Origin: Baylisascaris procyonis
Lineage: Eukaryota; Nematoda; Chromadorea; Rhabditida; Ascarididae
Length of the DNA: 64,000 nt
Direction: 5' to 3'
Assembly: GCA_037389465.1 (NCBI GenBank)
Contig: JAZARR010000077.1
Span: 930,001 to 994,000 of the forward strand
Made by a program: the position numbers and the translations under genes. Shown here piece after piece: positions 24,601 through 34,885 of the stretch. How positions within the stretch are numbered: position 1 is the first letter of the stretch; each line of letters starts with the position of its first letter. The notes below the pieces were generated by a model. The model searched no databases. It was not told the DNA's origin and was given only the letters and a program-made list of their open reading frames with translations.

Positions 24601-24647
24601 CAGCAGCCAACCACGATCGCAAGCCAACCAATATTTTTTCTCACCAT
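590..24647 (-). CDS. EGF/laminin-G domain matrix protein (agrin/perlecan/pikachurin type), 3' end outside window
   Basis: This is a secreted or basement-membrane protein. Exons found (minus): 24647-24578 signal peptide; 23844-23725 EGF; 20247-20094, 19231-19133, 18107-17951, 16859-16676 LamG1; 6387-6135, 4491-4416, 2354-2205, 2024-1841 LamG2 plus EGF; 956-878, 616-590 start of LamG3. All neighbouring junctions agree in phase. LamG marks include LFVGGTP, GFRGCIRKLVVNG, FFGGAPDD and GFSGCLKK. The EGF-LamG-EGF-LamG order resembles the C-terminal half of agrin, domain V of perlecan, or pikachurin; I cannot choose among them. The link 16676 to 6387 is the weakest: LamG1 lacks its closing Cys, so an EGF exon may be missing, or 24647-16676 and 10676-590 may be separate genes. 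The 3.4-kb intron 20248-23724 and the other LamG introns show nothing apart from the listed repeats. Confidence 0.72.
878..956 (-). CDS. LamG/EGF gene: probable start of LamG3
   Basis: Acceptor cgttttcag|TG, donor GAAACA|gtgagt, phase 1 in (fits 1841) and phase 2 out. SMMKFSHFSYLRFADHRIMK has the F-x-x-x-SYLxF start of a LamG domain. Short, so supported mainly by the strong splice sites, phase and position. Confidence 0.6.
1841..2024 (-). CDS. LamG/EGF gene: end of LamG2 and EGF-like domain
   Basis: Acceptor tatgttttag|GTG, donor GAGAACG|gtgcgt, phase 0 in and phase 1 out. VHQNGRAVHLLEDAL closes LamG2 and MHEC supplies its last Cys. A complete EGF module follows: CGWDPCSETHCGAHARCVD, VCMCRFPAYGPLCEN. 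Confidence 0.93.
2205..2354 (-). CDS. LamG/EGF gene: LamG2, third exon
   Basis: 150 nt, acceptor gcttgtag|GTA, donor AAAAAG|gtaatc, phase 0 at both ends. VDHQWWIENRVSSDVTDFH, SFSFFGGAPDDQ, GFSGCLKK: the last LamG strands. The preceding codon in frame is a stop, so the acceptor is placed exactly. Confidence 0.9.
4416..4491 (-). CDS. LamG/EGF gene: LamG2, second exon
   Basis: 76 nt, acceptor ctattgtag|G, donor ATCAAG|gtcagt, phase 2 in and phase 0 out. LAVNSWHEAEIWRSGRAALI is the W-H-x-x-x-x-x-R strand of LamG, in the same place as VWHALSVKR in LamG1. Confidence 0.85.
4860..5440 (-). mobile_element. Degenerate Ty3/gypsy retrotransposon fragment (RT/RNase H region)
   Basis: On the minus strand the translation contains RNYSQIGKEELALIFAVQKF followed by a frame change and KKGIAVYTANRLQRWAT. 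These are the reverse-transcriptase/RNase H boundary motifs of Ty3/gypsy elements (xNYSQIExExLAIVFxVxKF, YTANRLQRWA). Further related sequence with stops runs to about 4860. At least one frameshift (near 5235) and several stop codons show that the copy is dead. No LTRs were recognised. It lies in a LamG2 intron, on the same strand as the gene. Confidence 0.85.
6135..6387 (-). CDS. LamG/EGF gene: LamG2, first exon
   Basis: Acceptor gcatttgcag|CG, donor ATCCTGAG|gtatgt, phase 1 in and phase 2 out. A Thr-rich lead is followed by FDANAYVKLNAP, VYLELSFHLKPIEPNGLIYL, YFAVYLED and YSLGADCVILR, the first half of a LamG domain. The exon end matches the phase-2 exon ends in LamG1. Confidence 0.92.
6388..10414 (-). 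other. Large intron, no exon recognised
   Basis: Intron between the short-form first exon and LamG2. An open frame of 136 codons at 9034-9444 (minus) has no recognisable domain, no convincing splice sites and is within chance for this composition. Confidence 0.4.
10415..10676 (-). CDS. Alternative first exon with signal peptide (short form of LamG gene)
   Basis: ATG at 10676 starts MRRKISAAVGLFVVALALQF, a clear signal peptide, followed by an acidic, Ser/Asn-rich stretch (FFDSTDNTAVLEFDAVDV, FALPFDDPDEG) without a known domain. Donor GATGAAG|gtcagc is in phase 1 and fits the LamG2 exon at 6387. In-frame acceptors upstream would give the wrong phase for joining to LamG1, which supports a start here rather than an internal exon. 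The upstream DNA is GC-rich compared with its surroundings, as expected for a promoter. Confidence 0.7.
10677..11330. promoter_or_regulatory. GC-rich putative promoter region of the short form
   Basis: The 650 bases upstream of the signal-peptide exon are clearly richer in G and C, and in CpG, than the flanks. They include a near-perfect palindrome ggcgccccgggcgcc at about 11297-11311. On the plus strand ATG at 11089 begins a frame with a gtgagt donor at 11105, so a divergent transcript is possible. No TATA box was identified with confidence. Confidence 0.35.
12883..13271 (-). CDS. Possible alternative 3' exon with a transmembrane segment
   Basis: An open frame of about 129 codons with a weak acceptor aataagtag|TG that would fit the phase-1 end of LamG1. 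It encodes a basic stretch (EKRVRAIRQQTKR), then a long hydrophobic segment LPILTLLISTSILALFFTFL, then a Cys-rich tail with six Cys, stop at 12883. A membrane-anchored form of the LamG protein is possible. No homology is recognised and an open frame this long can arise by chance here. Confidence 0.2.
15190..15540 (+). mobile_element. Probable 3' end of a non-LTR retrotransposon or SINE
   Basis: A sharply bounded GC-rich block (about 15200-15475) ends in an AT-rich tail with repeats of AGATAAAT (atagataaatagataaat at about 15518-15536). A GC-rich body with a short simple-repeat tail is how RTE-type non-LTR elements and SINEs end. No reverse-transcriptase coding is visible, so the family is not assigned. 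Confidence 0.35.
15543..15670. repeat. Imperfect tandem repeat, two units of about 65 bp
   Basis: The two units share 'gattctgagttgcgaa' / 'gatttctgagttgcgaa' and 'cacttcaacataaacacta' / 'catttcaacacaaatacta'. It directly follows the tail of the GC-rich element at 15190-15540. Confidence 0.7.
16676..16859 (-). CDS. LamG/EGF gene: LamG1, last exon
   Basis: Acceptor gattctag|AAC, donor CCAACAG|gtacac, phase 0 in and phase 1 out. It encodes GISIEQGLFVGGTPSKI and SNGFRGCIRKLVVNGIKLFD, the LamG C-terminal hallmark. The closing Cys normally found about 20-25 residues after GC is not in this exon, so a further exon should follow. Confidence 0.93.
17951..18107 (-). CDS. LamG/EGF gene: LamG1, third exon
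   Basis: Acceptor aacaatttag|G, donor CTCGCC|gtacgt, phase 2 in and phase 0 out. FDCGEGTVEDL, NVWHALSVKRKFCSRSEVKV: the central LamG strands with the typical W-H-x-L-x-V-x-R. Confidence 0.92.
19133..19231 (-). CDS. LamG/EGF gene: LamG1, second exon
   Basis: Acceptor ctcgttttcag|A, donor TTGAG|gtctgt, phase 2 at both ends, 99 nt. LDENHDGIIFYAGEFEGNDF then ISVAMSGKDIILR: the DGxxFYxG and FxSVAMxxG strands of LamG. Too short for an ORF scan, but the match and phases are clear. Confidence 0.93.
20094..20247 (-). CDS. LamG/EGF gene: LamG1, first exon
   Basis: Acceptor atttttccag|CC, donor GAATTCAG|gtccat, phase 1 in and phase 2 out. PPQIAALGFNGRSFVQFPAP and YLETNISIEFR are the first strands of a laminin-G fold, close to the agrin and perlecan pattern. 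Confidence 0.9.
23725..23844 (-). CDS. LamG/EGF gene: EGF-like domain exon
   Basis: 120 nt, phase 1 at both ends, acceptor aatttgag|GC, donor GCATTG|gttggt. The six Cys pattern SCADQAVLCEQLCIAV, YECGCWDG and LDDGLGC is that of an EGF module of the Gas6/LDL-receptor style (CxQxC...YxCxCxxGxxLxxDxxxC). It joins in frame to the first LamG1 exon. Confidence 0.8.
24578..24647 (-). CDS. LamG/EGF gene: first exon, signal peptide (long form)
   Basis: ATG at 24647 opens MVRKNIGWLAIVVGCC, a basic start and a hydrophobic core, then reaches GPVGLG at a donor TTGG|gttggt in phase 1, which fits the EGF exon. The same donor bases occur at the end of the EGF exon. Other donors a little downstream (for example CGAC|gtgaaa) also give phase 1 and would add a Cys-rich stretch WCADDCQFACAQRK. 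An upstream coding exon cannot be excluded, because the ATG itself overlaps a gtgaga donor-like site. Confidence 0.45.
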
Positions 24648-27600
24648 AATTGATCTGTTTCTTACAGACAGATTAAGAGAGAATAGTAAATGCTTAGCAG
24701 AACATCGCAAGAACGCGCCCCTGTTCACCTTTTTGGTAGCTTGTCTGCGCTTACACGGCTAGTTTTTGATAATACAACCAACGGCTGAGCGGCTCCTGGC
24801 TAGTTCGACTCTCATGGTTTACAAAGTCGACGTCGAAGTTGGTCATGGCCTATTCAGCAAAAAATTGGCCTAGCAGATTGGGCCTTGTAAATAAAGTGCG
24901 ATGAATTCGAAATGATCGTAAGATAGGCAATTCATGCATCAATATGTTGTGATGGAGGAAGTTAATCGTTTTCCAGAAGCCCGCTTATTTAACAACACTA
25001 ATAGATGTTGACTACCGTCAAACACAAATTTTAGTTGATAAATATAAACGGAAAGTTAAAGATCGATATCTGAGGAGCCTTTTCATATTTGTGGTCCAAG
25101 TCTTTTCTCGGAATTTTCTTAGTGTTCCACTAACTCTGATGAGAAATCCACATGCAATTTTAAGATTTTGTTTTTGTCGACTACGAAGAGTGAGCAGTAT
25201 TCAAAAAGAGGCGCTAAGCCAGATGAAGTATTCAGAGAAAGCTTATGATTGTGTCAATAAGCCAGAAAGGATCAAGACACACTCAATCAGCGCATAATAA
25301 GCCGCGGCACTAATGAGAAAGATTCACGGAGAGATGGGCGCAAATACGATTAGAGCTGAGCTGCTTATGGCACTGAGACTGCTAAAATGCTCGCCACTGC
25401 GCAACAAAATGGGCCAAACATTTCTCATATTTGTGGTAACCATAGCACAAACATGCACTATACAATCACATATCATGACTAGAAAATACATGTGCACTTA
25501 CATTTATCATGCTGCTACGTTACAGGTAAGACAAAACAATAGTCCTTCATTATGCGGAATAAAATTCAAATATTTGTACGCAGTTTTCTTGACGTACAAA
25601 ACAACTATGACGAGTTGGTGATATAGTGTGCCATTATTTAATTGTTTATTCAATTATAGCATCCGCTTGAAGCGATTCTATTATAATTTATCAACGTTTT
25701 TCTTGCGCTTATTAATGCTGCATCTTCAATGAAAAAAAAAGCATCGAAATTCTTAGCGAGCTGAATAAAAATTCCACTTATGAATTGAACATATTCCAAT
25801 ACAACAATCTCTGCTTTGTGATTATTTTATTTTTCTTTTTGCCTTTCATTTCCCATCAAAAATGTTTTAAAATGAAAGCCAGCACCATGTATTCTACTAG
25901 TTTCCCTTAAAAAGCGAGAACATCTATGAGTCTATGCCTCCCATTTTTATAGCTTATATCGCAGATAAACTTCATTCTATCACCATATCAGGTGCAAATT
26001 TCAGGATCAATCAATTCAGAACTGATCAGAAAGCCCATTCAACAGGACGGGTAAGCTACAATGTACGTTCTTATACAATATTCGCTGTGCGATCAAGTGA
26101 TGAAGTGACGAAAACGTTGACTTGTTTAGCGAAAGTGACTTTGCTTTGAATAAACGGGGGAAGCAATTATGCAAATGGAAAGCAAAAATCCATTTTCAGA
26201 GATTTCCTTGAAAATAGCACGTGAGTGGAACAACAATTATGCCTCCTTAAGAACTTCGAGAATTCTACTCAAAATGGCCGTTGAAAAAAAAGTTCTGCAA
26301 TAATGCAGACGGCCTAAATGCTCGAATCTGTAGTTATCCTTTTACTACCGTTAGGCTAAGGATGCACTTGTAAAAAGCATCGAAAGTTCGCAATAACCCA
26401 TCTCGTTGTTTATTTCCTACATCTATTATATATGCAGCTCTACGTGAATCTCATTTTCACTAGCACTTAGACTGAAAGCAGCTCTAAGCATTTTTTTCCA
26501 GTCAATTGATGAATTATGTTTGGAGTCTCCATGATTTAAATACTTCATTAGACAATAAAAATGCTTTCTGAGCTTCTTTTTTTTGAAAGAAGCGTTTAGG
26601 ATCGTATAAAATTTGAATGAAGTCAGTTGCTTTACATCTTCAGCTAAAGTGGTGCCAAACAATCCAAATAAAGCCGAAGCTATCATCCGCTAATCGAAAT
26701 GCAGCGATAGTACCCAAGTGCCATATCAGACAAAAGCACCAAGTTTTTCGATTGCATCATATACTTCCCACCTCACTTGCGTCTTCTTAGTGCAAACATA
26801 TCGGTCGGTTCAAGTTGCTAACATTTTTGCTAATAACTTAGCCGAATGCATGCGTTTTTATGAGAACAATTTGTTATAATCCCTTTGGAAATACGTAGCG
26901 AATGATGCTGACGAGCACAAAAATAATGAAAACGCACTCTCGAAATTGCATTTTTATATGCAAAATGCAACGAACATAGCTGACTGTGAGAAAATGTCAC
27001 TTGTGTACTCTTCAACGCTCTCATAGTGGGCTTTCATTACTATTATAATAGAAACGAAATTGCGCTAAGCAGAATTCGAATGTTATCATTTCAATGATTA
27101 GAATTATTGAATATCTTCAAGTTCCACAATCAGTCTAGAATCACAGTTGCAATGCACATGTGGGGAGCAGCATCGCTTCTTCTAAAATCCTTAGTGAGAA
27201 ACTGTGTTAACGTTAGTTACTCTCAACTAGGAACGGTTATAAATGAGAGAGCTGAAAGTGGAAACAAAAAGTATTGGAAGCGCTGTTAGACATACAAATT
27301 TTCCAAAAGTAATAAAATATGGCCGATGATTTTATTTCAGTGCTCTCGTCTGAAAATTGAGCGAATAAAAGTAAAAACAAATATGATGAGGAATGAAAAA
27401 ATATAATTTTCTAAACTTTTGCAACTCATTTTAAAATATTTCAATTGAAATGCACTGCTCAAATGTGGATGAATATGCTTTGTGAAATGTTTCACAAATC
27501 AAAGTATTTTAACGCCGCAGTTGTGAATGATCGTTCCCTTTTGTGCAATCGTCTCTATATTTAATGTGGACGCCCTTCAACGCAATTCCTCGCCGATACT

Positions 27601-30600
27601 ACGCATCAAACATATCGCACTTCACGCTCATCGTATATAAGGACAAACATCTGCCACTTTTAACCACTCGTCCTTATATCGGTATCGCAACACACATTGC
27701 ACGCTGTTCAACACAAACAAATCGCTATCGAACACGCATACATATCTCAACGTTTCTTGTTGTCTTATCTCAAGTTTTCGCTTAAAACAAAAATAAAGGA
27801 AGTGCGATTTTACAGCACAAATTAATCACCAATAACACTCTCTTGCTTCGCTTTACACCTTACAATTGACTTTTTTTTCTAACGCAAAGAACAAGTGGAC
27901 AAAACCAGGAAATAGTGTCACATTGAGTTGTTGAATGACAACAGATGATTGGAGTTTTGAGCAAGGACAGTGGCCAAAATAAACAATCGCAATCGGATGC
28001 TCCGCTAAAGAATTTTTATAAACTCACAAATGGCCACTAGATCAAAGCATAAATTAGCTGGTTTATTAAGCAGAAATTTATTGCATTGAGAACTAGGCGG
28101 TGAGAGCAAAACAAATGAGTTATCTATGCAAATACATGAGAGTTGAGCTTATAGATTCATAAAAAAATACGAAACGTACGTGTTAACAGTGAGATCATTC
28201 AATGTGAACACTAGAAACATGGTCGAGAGAGTAGGTTGAACGTTAAGTATTGCAAAAGCAGGCTAAGAAAACAGATCGTCAAATACGTTTACCCTCAAAT
28301 CGATGATGAATTTTAACTGAAGTTAGGCCCTTGAACTTTTAAATGCGTGCAACAGGCCAGCAGCGTTCTCTTTTTTTTCTGTTCATTCGATGTGTTTTCT
28401 AAGCAAGTAGGGAAAGCTAGCCTCAAGGAAGTTTTTTTAAAGTATATGCTGTTCTGAACTCGAAATTTTGGCATATTTCCGGATAAGCTTGGGAACGGAG
28501 AGTGAATCACGAAAAAGACTTGACGCTCAACTGAGCTTAACAGCGAAAAGGCGCTACAAAAGTTCTTAGTATTAAAATAAAGCAATAAGAAAGCAAAATT
28601 ATTAAATTAAAAGTGGTGATAACACTTATCATTCAGCTAATGAACGAAGGCCGACTTTGCTGGTAGACGTATTCAACAGACGCACGCATACACGCATAAA
28701 GACCAATGATCACAAAAAATACTTTTGCAAATTAAATAGGTTTCATCAAATGAATTCAGTTTTTCATTAAAAGAATTTAGCTCGTATTCCTCATGCATTA
28801 AACAGAAATGCCAAACAATTTTGGTGCCCACTGCCAGAGTGCTCATTTCTGGACCATCATACTTACGCAAATAATTTTGCTGCCAGACAAAATATTCCAT
28901 GATTTACAACATATTTCTAATCGATCAAACCGCAACGTAGAAGACTTTTAGCGAAATGGAGCCTCACAAACCTACGCTTGAATGAAACTGCACTCAGCCA
29001 TGTACAATCAAACGGTAGATGCAAAAAAAACCCTGTGGAGTAGAGAGGTTTTTTCTACTGTTATGAAAGATTTGAGAAGCACAGTGAAATCTTTGTTTAG
29101 CGTTTCTTTGCTGCATCATTTATTTCTTTTCTATTGGTCCATCAACACTCCCATGTGAGAAAACATGCCTCGTTGCACACTCCTCAGCAATAACAACACT
29201 GTAAATATAGCAAGGCTAAATGTAACCCAAGCGTTCCGTCGAGCACTACTGTTGAATAGTGTTTGCTAAGATGACATAAAATTTGCACATTGGCCCTCGC
29301 TGGGTGCTTCTAACGTTTTATGGTTACAAATAATGTTGCCCATAAAACTTTTCCGCGCTTTCCCCTTATTTTTGTTTCTAGCGTGAAATATTTCGTTTGA
29401 AATTGTTATGCTTCGATGTCGCCGAAGCAGCATATTAATTTAGCTGATGGGAAATCTCGCATCACGCATGAGGCGGTCCTTATTTGAAAAAATATGGAAA
29501 CAGAAGCAAATCTTGCGTAGTATTTGCATCGGATCTGAGGAATCAGATTTGGCAGATTCCCAAAACAAGGTCTTGCCTCAGGCAGTATTAAATATCCCTC
29601 GTGTGCCTAAGCAACAAGAGGAAAATATCTTCACAACAGAACTACTGAGAAAGTTACTTAATGAATTTGTCCTACTCACTGCTTCAATGGCATATCGAAG
29701 GTGCCGAGAATATTATGGATCCGAATCTGACCTATACTAAAAAAGTTAAACCGATCTTTGGAAATCTTTCACTAATGAGAGACGAAAAACAAATGTCTTT
29801 CTTTTTCGTTCAAAGTACAAATTTTCGCAAACACAAATACATAAAATGCAGTTAGTCAACGTCAGTTTCCGACACTTCGTTTCAACGGAAGTTAACGTCT
29901 GTAAAGGCAGCATGAGAATCCGGGTAAGCAGCGGGGAATTTGAGGTCATAAAACCACACATCTGAGGGATGTGCTGCTCGCTTTTTCTAGTCTAGTCCTT
30001 CTCTGTCTCTTTCTCCACAAATAAATCCTCCCGCTTAACGGTTGTAGTTTCGAAAGCACAAAGGACTACCCAAGTGTCGTTTCACTAACGAAGCCTATAC
30101 GAACTCTAGGAAAGCAAATTAGTTGTGATATATATTTCTCAATAGTACTAATAAATGCTGACATTTTGCATGACTGGACGAGTAGAGTGCATTTACGTAT
30201 CCAGAAGGGCCATTATTTTCACTTAACTCATTTGCAGCCCAACTCGCATCGATTTGTCATGTTCGCGGAGCAATTTCTGCACCAGGTGCATTAATCTGCT
30301 TACGCATTCCCACATTTTTAACGTCATGCAGCCAGCCGTATCCCATGCATACACATCAACAGACTACAACATATTGCTCGCTGTGTTAATGAAAGAGACG
30401 TGCATATTTTCCCAATAAATACGCTTATCTATGAGCTTAGAGAAACAACCTTCTCTAGGACAATCCTTTCCTCTTATCTTCATGCGCAGAAAGATTCTGC
30501 GACGCTATTTTTGCTCGATTTTTCTTATTTTCCCGCAGAAAAGATTTTAAAAAAATTGTTAATTCTTACTCCTCCTCAACAGCTAATGTCGATAATTCTA

Positions 30601-33600
30601 CTTTATTTTCATGCAAAAATTTATTCTTCTCAAAATCAACGAGCATTCAAAGATAATCACAGCTCATGAGTTCGAATGAATTTACCATGGAATTAAAATG
30701 TTAAACATATATGAAACTTTAACCTGTTAACGTTTGCGAGAAAAGGAAATCGACTCGATAATGGGTTCAGAAAGACCTTCCAAATCGAGGCGTTACAGGT
30801 GGTGGGAATCTAAAAAATAAGACGGGCACCTCGATTTTTGATCACCTTTGACTACAAACCTTTTTTAGGTTTGAGCTTGACTCTACGCAATTTTATCGCC
30901 GTAATTTTGAACCAGTTACCAACTACCGAATAAGTAAACCAATCACAAAATGGAGTGACCGCAGCAATCGAAGCGGTCTCATTTTTGTAGTGCCAGGTAG
31001 AACTAAAACAACCCGAGAAAAGCTACAAACTTCAATGTTAAGTAGTAAATTCCTTTGGGACTACTTTCAATTTTGCATGGAAAAACTGCTATGTAAAGAT
31101 ATAACTTGACGGAAACTTGAATATGTTGTTCATTTACCAGGGAAACTCTTGAAAATTCTATGAAGTTTTAAAGTGAGTGTAAAGCAAAGCGCATTTATGA
31201 AGCTTCATGGACGATGTCCATTAACACAACGGTCTTCAGAACCGCTGAATACTTCATATCCTCCTTTGCAGTAAGGCTCTTTTAAGTGAATGATGCAAAA
31301 TTTAAACCACTAAATAATGCCTATCTGCAATCTTCGGCTGCCATCGTTGAATAGGAATTGTTATTCCATTATCCCGCCTATATTTTCTCAATAAAGACTG
31401 CATATGATTAGTGAAACAGAACTACATTATTACTTACGACGTATGATTGTGCAGCTGTAAAGAAGCACAGTCTTACACAGTTTGATAAGTTATTTATAAT
31501 ATGAACTCGCATAGCATGGAGTTATGCAGTATAAGCAATAAGCGGAAATTGTTACATAGTGTGATTTTCATAGAAATACAAAGACACTGCGAACTATGCA
31601 TGAATAACAATCAGTAACAAATTGCATCTTGCCATCATAGCCATCATGATATCGCTTATCACCGTCTCGTCTACTTCACAACCCCAATAGAAACAGCAAT
31701 AACTATTAGTAACTTCAGAAGATTATATTTGCTGTTGCGAAATTACAGTTAAGAAGGATATAAATCCTTCATGTATTCTTCACCGTTGTTCGCAGTTCTA
31801 TCTGTGTCGTATGAACGGTGCCTGACCGCATAGTTCATTTTTTTTTTTTTTTTTAGTTGCTGGTGCGGCGGCTCTTTTGACACCACACTTGCTGACATCT
31901 ACAAAAATTTGCAGTTCACAACATGAATACGTCGTCCGTATTTACGTCAGCAAAATGGCTCACAAAGCGATCTTTTCCTCTGTTTCTTGGCCAATATGGA
32001 ATGATTAATGGCTAACTGTTATACCATGTGAAAGGTATGCATCTCACAGGCTTAATATAGGCTTAGATGTGATTTGAGATAAGACGGCTCCCTTAATTTT
32101 AAAGGCTGTCTGCAGGTGCAAAGCCAAAATCTCTAGACGGCAGCTTTTAAGTGATCTTAAGACAAAAATCATACTGGCTATGGTAGAACCTCTCCAAAAC
32201 AATGAATTCGTAATAGCCTCTCGCATTCCCCGTTCCTGTAGCACTAATGTGTCATGATCAAAAAGTTGAGGGTAGTCTTGTCGCTGAATTTTTTATCGTG
32301 AAGAAGTATTGAAAGTTTAAGAAAAAAAAAGATCTAAAGAGACCCTTTTTAGATGCTAAAGGTGGATTGAAAGTCACTTTTCAGAAGAAAATTTTAAAGA
32401 CTTTTGAATTCCCGCAGGTAACTGAGGGTTTCCGGGAAGAAATGATTGCATTTTATGAGCTTAGAATTCTGACATATGATTTTATATTTGACAGCGCTAA
32501 GAAAATTCACTAGTGAAAAGAAAATGGACAGCGCAATCACCCCTGCGTGCCGTAGAGGTTTTTTTATCTACACGGTGTACCATAGTGGAAAAGCCCCAGT
32601 AATCTTTTTATTTTATGCTTCACTTCATTACGGAGCCTTTTAAAAAACCTGAAAGCGTTTTATGGGAAATGAAATGCAGTGGGAAAAGCCGAGCATTGGT
32701 AATGGAATATCTTCAGACAGATGCCGCCAAGGATTTGCTAATAGGCCGCTCTCAACAACTCGTAATCAGACTATGCCGGCATGCGGGGCACCCTGAGGGA
32801 AATCATTCATAACAATTGCTGCACGACCTAGCGCATCGCACAGCATTGATATCGGGGGACATAATTAACCAGCATCGAGTGTAGGTCGAGCATGCATCAG
32901 TGGTCGCAATTTGATTTACCCATAGTACTCTTTTTAATTTACTGCTAGTGCTTTATCTTAGCTTTGAAATGTGTAAAATGCAAGTCACTTAAGTTTAAAG
33001 ACCTTAAGTATTCCATTTCTCGGTTCAACTCCCAGAGGTTTAAAGCATACCCTAAATGCCATCTGCGACTATAGAAGCAGATGACTTAAGCGACTCCTTC
33101 GAATATGCAAATGTTAGTTAGATTCAACTCCTCTTGCGCAGCCCTCTAACATTACAAAAAGCACCCCATAATGCGAGGTGGAAAGGTGATAAAACTCAAA
33201 TGTAAGAATATTACCTAAAAAGAATCAGTGTTCTTCTACAGGCTCATCGCCCATCTTGATAAGTTTATTATATAGAGAAGCGCCTTTATTGAGCGGTAAA
33301 ATTTTCTACCCGAATTTTGACGAAAGAGAAATCTTTTCTCAGATTTATTACTCAACAACGTATCAGCTGAGGATGAGAAAGCTTTAATGATGGTAAGTTG
33401 ATTACTTACATGTTGCGAGATAAATGAAATGATTTAGACATACCGCGTACGCTTAGAAATGTGATATCGATGCAAATAGTTTAATTTGAAAGCGTATTTT
33501 ATCGATGTTTGCATCTGCGCGCTGATTTTATTCAAATGTTCTAGCGCGGCGTTAGAGACAAATTTAATTCGGTGCAATTTCCTATTTGATGTTCCAACTC

Positions 33601-34851
33601 AATTCACGAACAACATACGACGTCTCACTTTCTAATTCCATTTCCCTCGCAAATAGATTTGTATCCTGACGCTCGCCTAATCTCCATCCGTAGTGCATCA
33701 TGCATTAGCCACTCCAATAACCCGTCCAACTTCGATGTGGAATTTTCAATGAGGACATATTAACATTACCATAAAATCCTCGTTCCAATCTGAGCATATT
33801 CCCTCCTTCCATTTCTTTTCGGCGCTGCTAAACTTTCAGTCATAAATAATATGTTGCAATGCGTGCAGCGAGAATTCAAGAGAGCTGTTTTAAAGATCAC
33901 ATTGACTGCCTTCATTGAAGGGCTTCAAGCACAATTATCGCTTTGCTTCTTCCTGTGTTAACTTATGTTTAAAATTAAGCAACTCTTAGGTGGAATAAGG
34001 TTGTTTTAGAGTTAGCTATCATAAAGAAAAATTCTGTTTGCACAATGAAACTATTGATATGTGACAGCTAGGCGGTGTAAGCGTTGTTTACACGCCAATG
34101 GGGTGTTGAGTTGCAAAATGAAACATCGTCTGTGAAAGCAAACGCAGCAAAACGCATCACTCACCATCACGCTGGCATATCGCTAATGAACGCTCTTTTT
34201 AACGACTACGCAAGAACGACCACTGCGCCAGCCACCCCTAAAGCGCGTGATCTGAGTTGTCTAGATAGTTGACTCTTTCAACTAGCTGATAGATTACTCC
34301 ATAGATAAAAATCACTGCTACAATTCCTGTTTCGCTTGGCCACCTACAAAAGTTATTTGCGGGCATATGCTTCCCATACTACATTGTGTACATCTTGCGT
34401 CATTCTAGCATGGAAAGCCTTCAGTGCAGTTTGGCTTTTTTCATGTTGCATACATTGAGTCCAGAAAAAAAAACTCATACGACGCAAATAGCAAATGGCT
34501 TACGTCCACAATGATATCAAATGACCTGTATAACACATCAGAGTCGAGAAAAACCATTTTTTTAAAAATCTTGGTTTGGATAAATGCCACTATGTACCTC
34601 TATGTACGTATAGTGACCACTCACATTAATTAGTGTTCACTTAGTAAGCCATCAGATGTGAGGTCATCAGATCACACTTGCTCAACCCAGGTGACTGTGA
34701 GGCTAAACTTCTGTTTAAGCATATTTTCGAATTTAAAGTGAATTCACCCTGCCGACTCCTCACTTCTGTTAAGGTGAACAATTTAATTAAATATTTGTAT
34801 AAAAGATCCGAATAGCCTGTGCGATCGTTAGTACCGCGGAAGATTAACACA

Positions 34852-34885
34852 CTTTTAATACTTTTAATACACTTTTAATACTTTC
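34852..34885. repeat. Short tandem repeat of acttttaatac
   Basis: Four near-identical units of about 10-11 bases, cacttttaata/cttttaata. Confidence 0.7.

Noticed and set aside
29447..29740. 97-codon plus-strand frame starting MGNLASRMRRSLFEK
   Set aside because: Protein-like composition but no recognised family, no neighbouring exons and no poly(A) or splice support.
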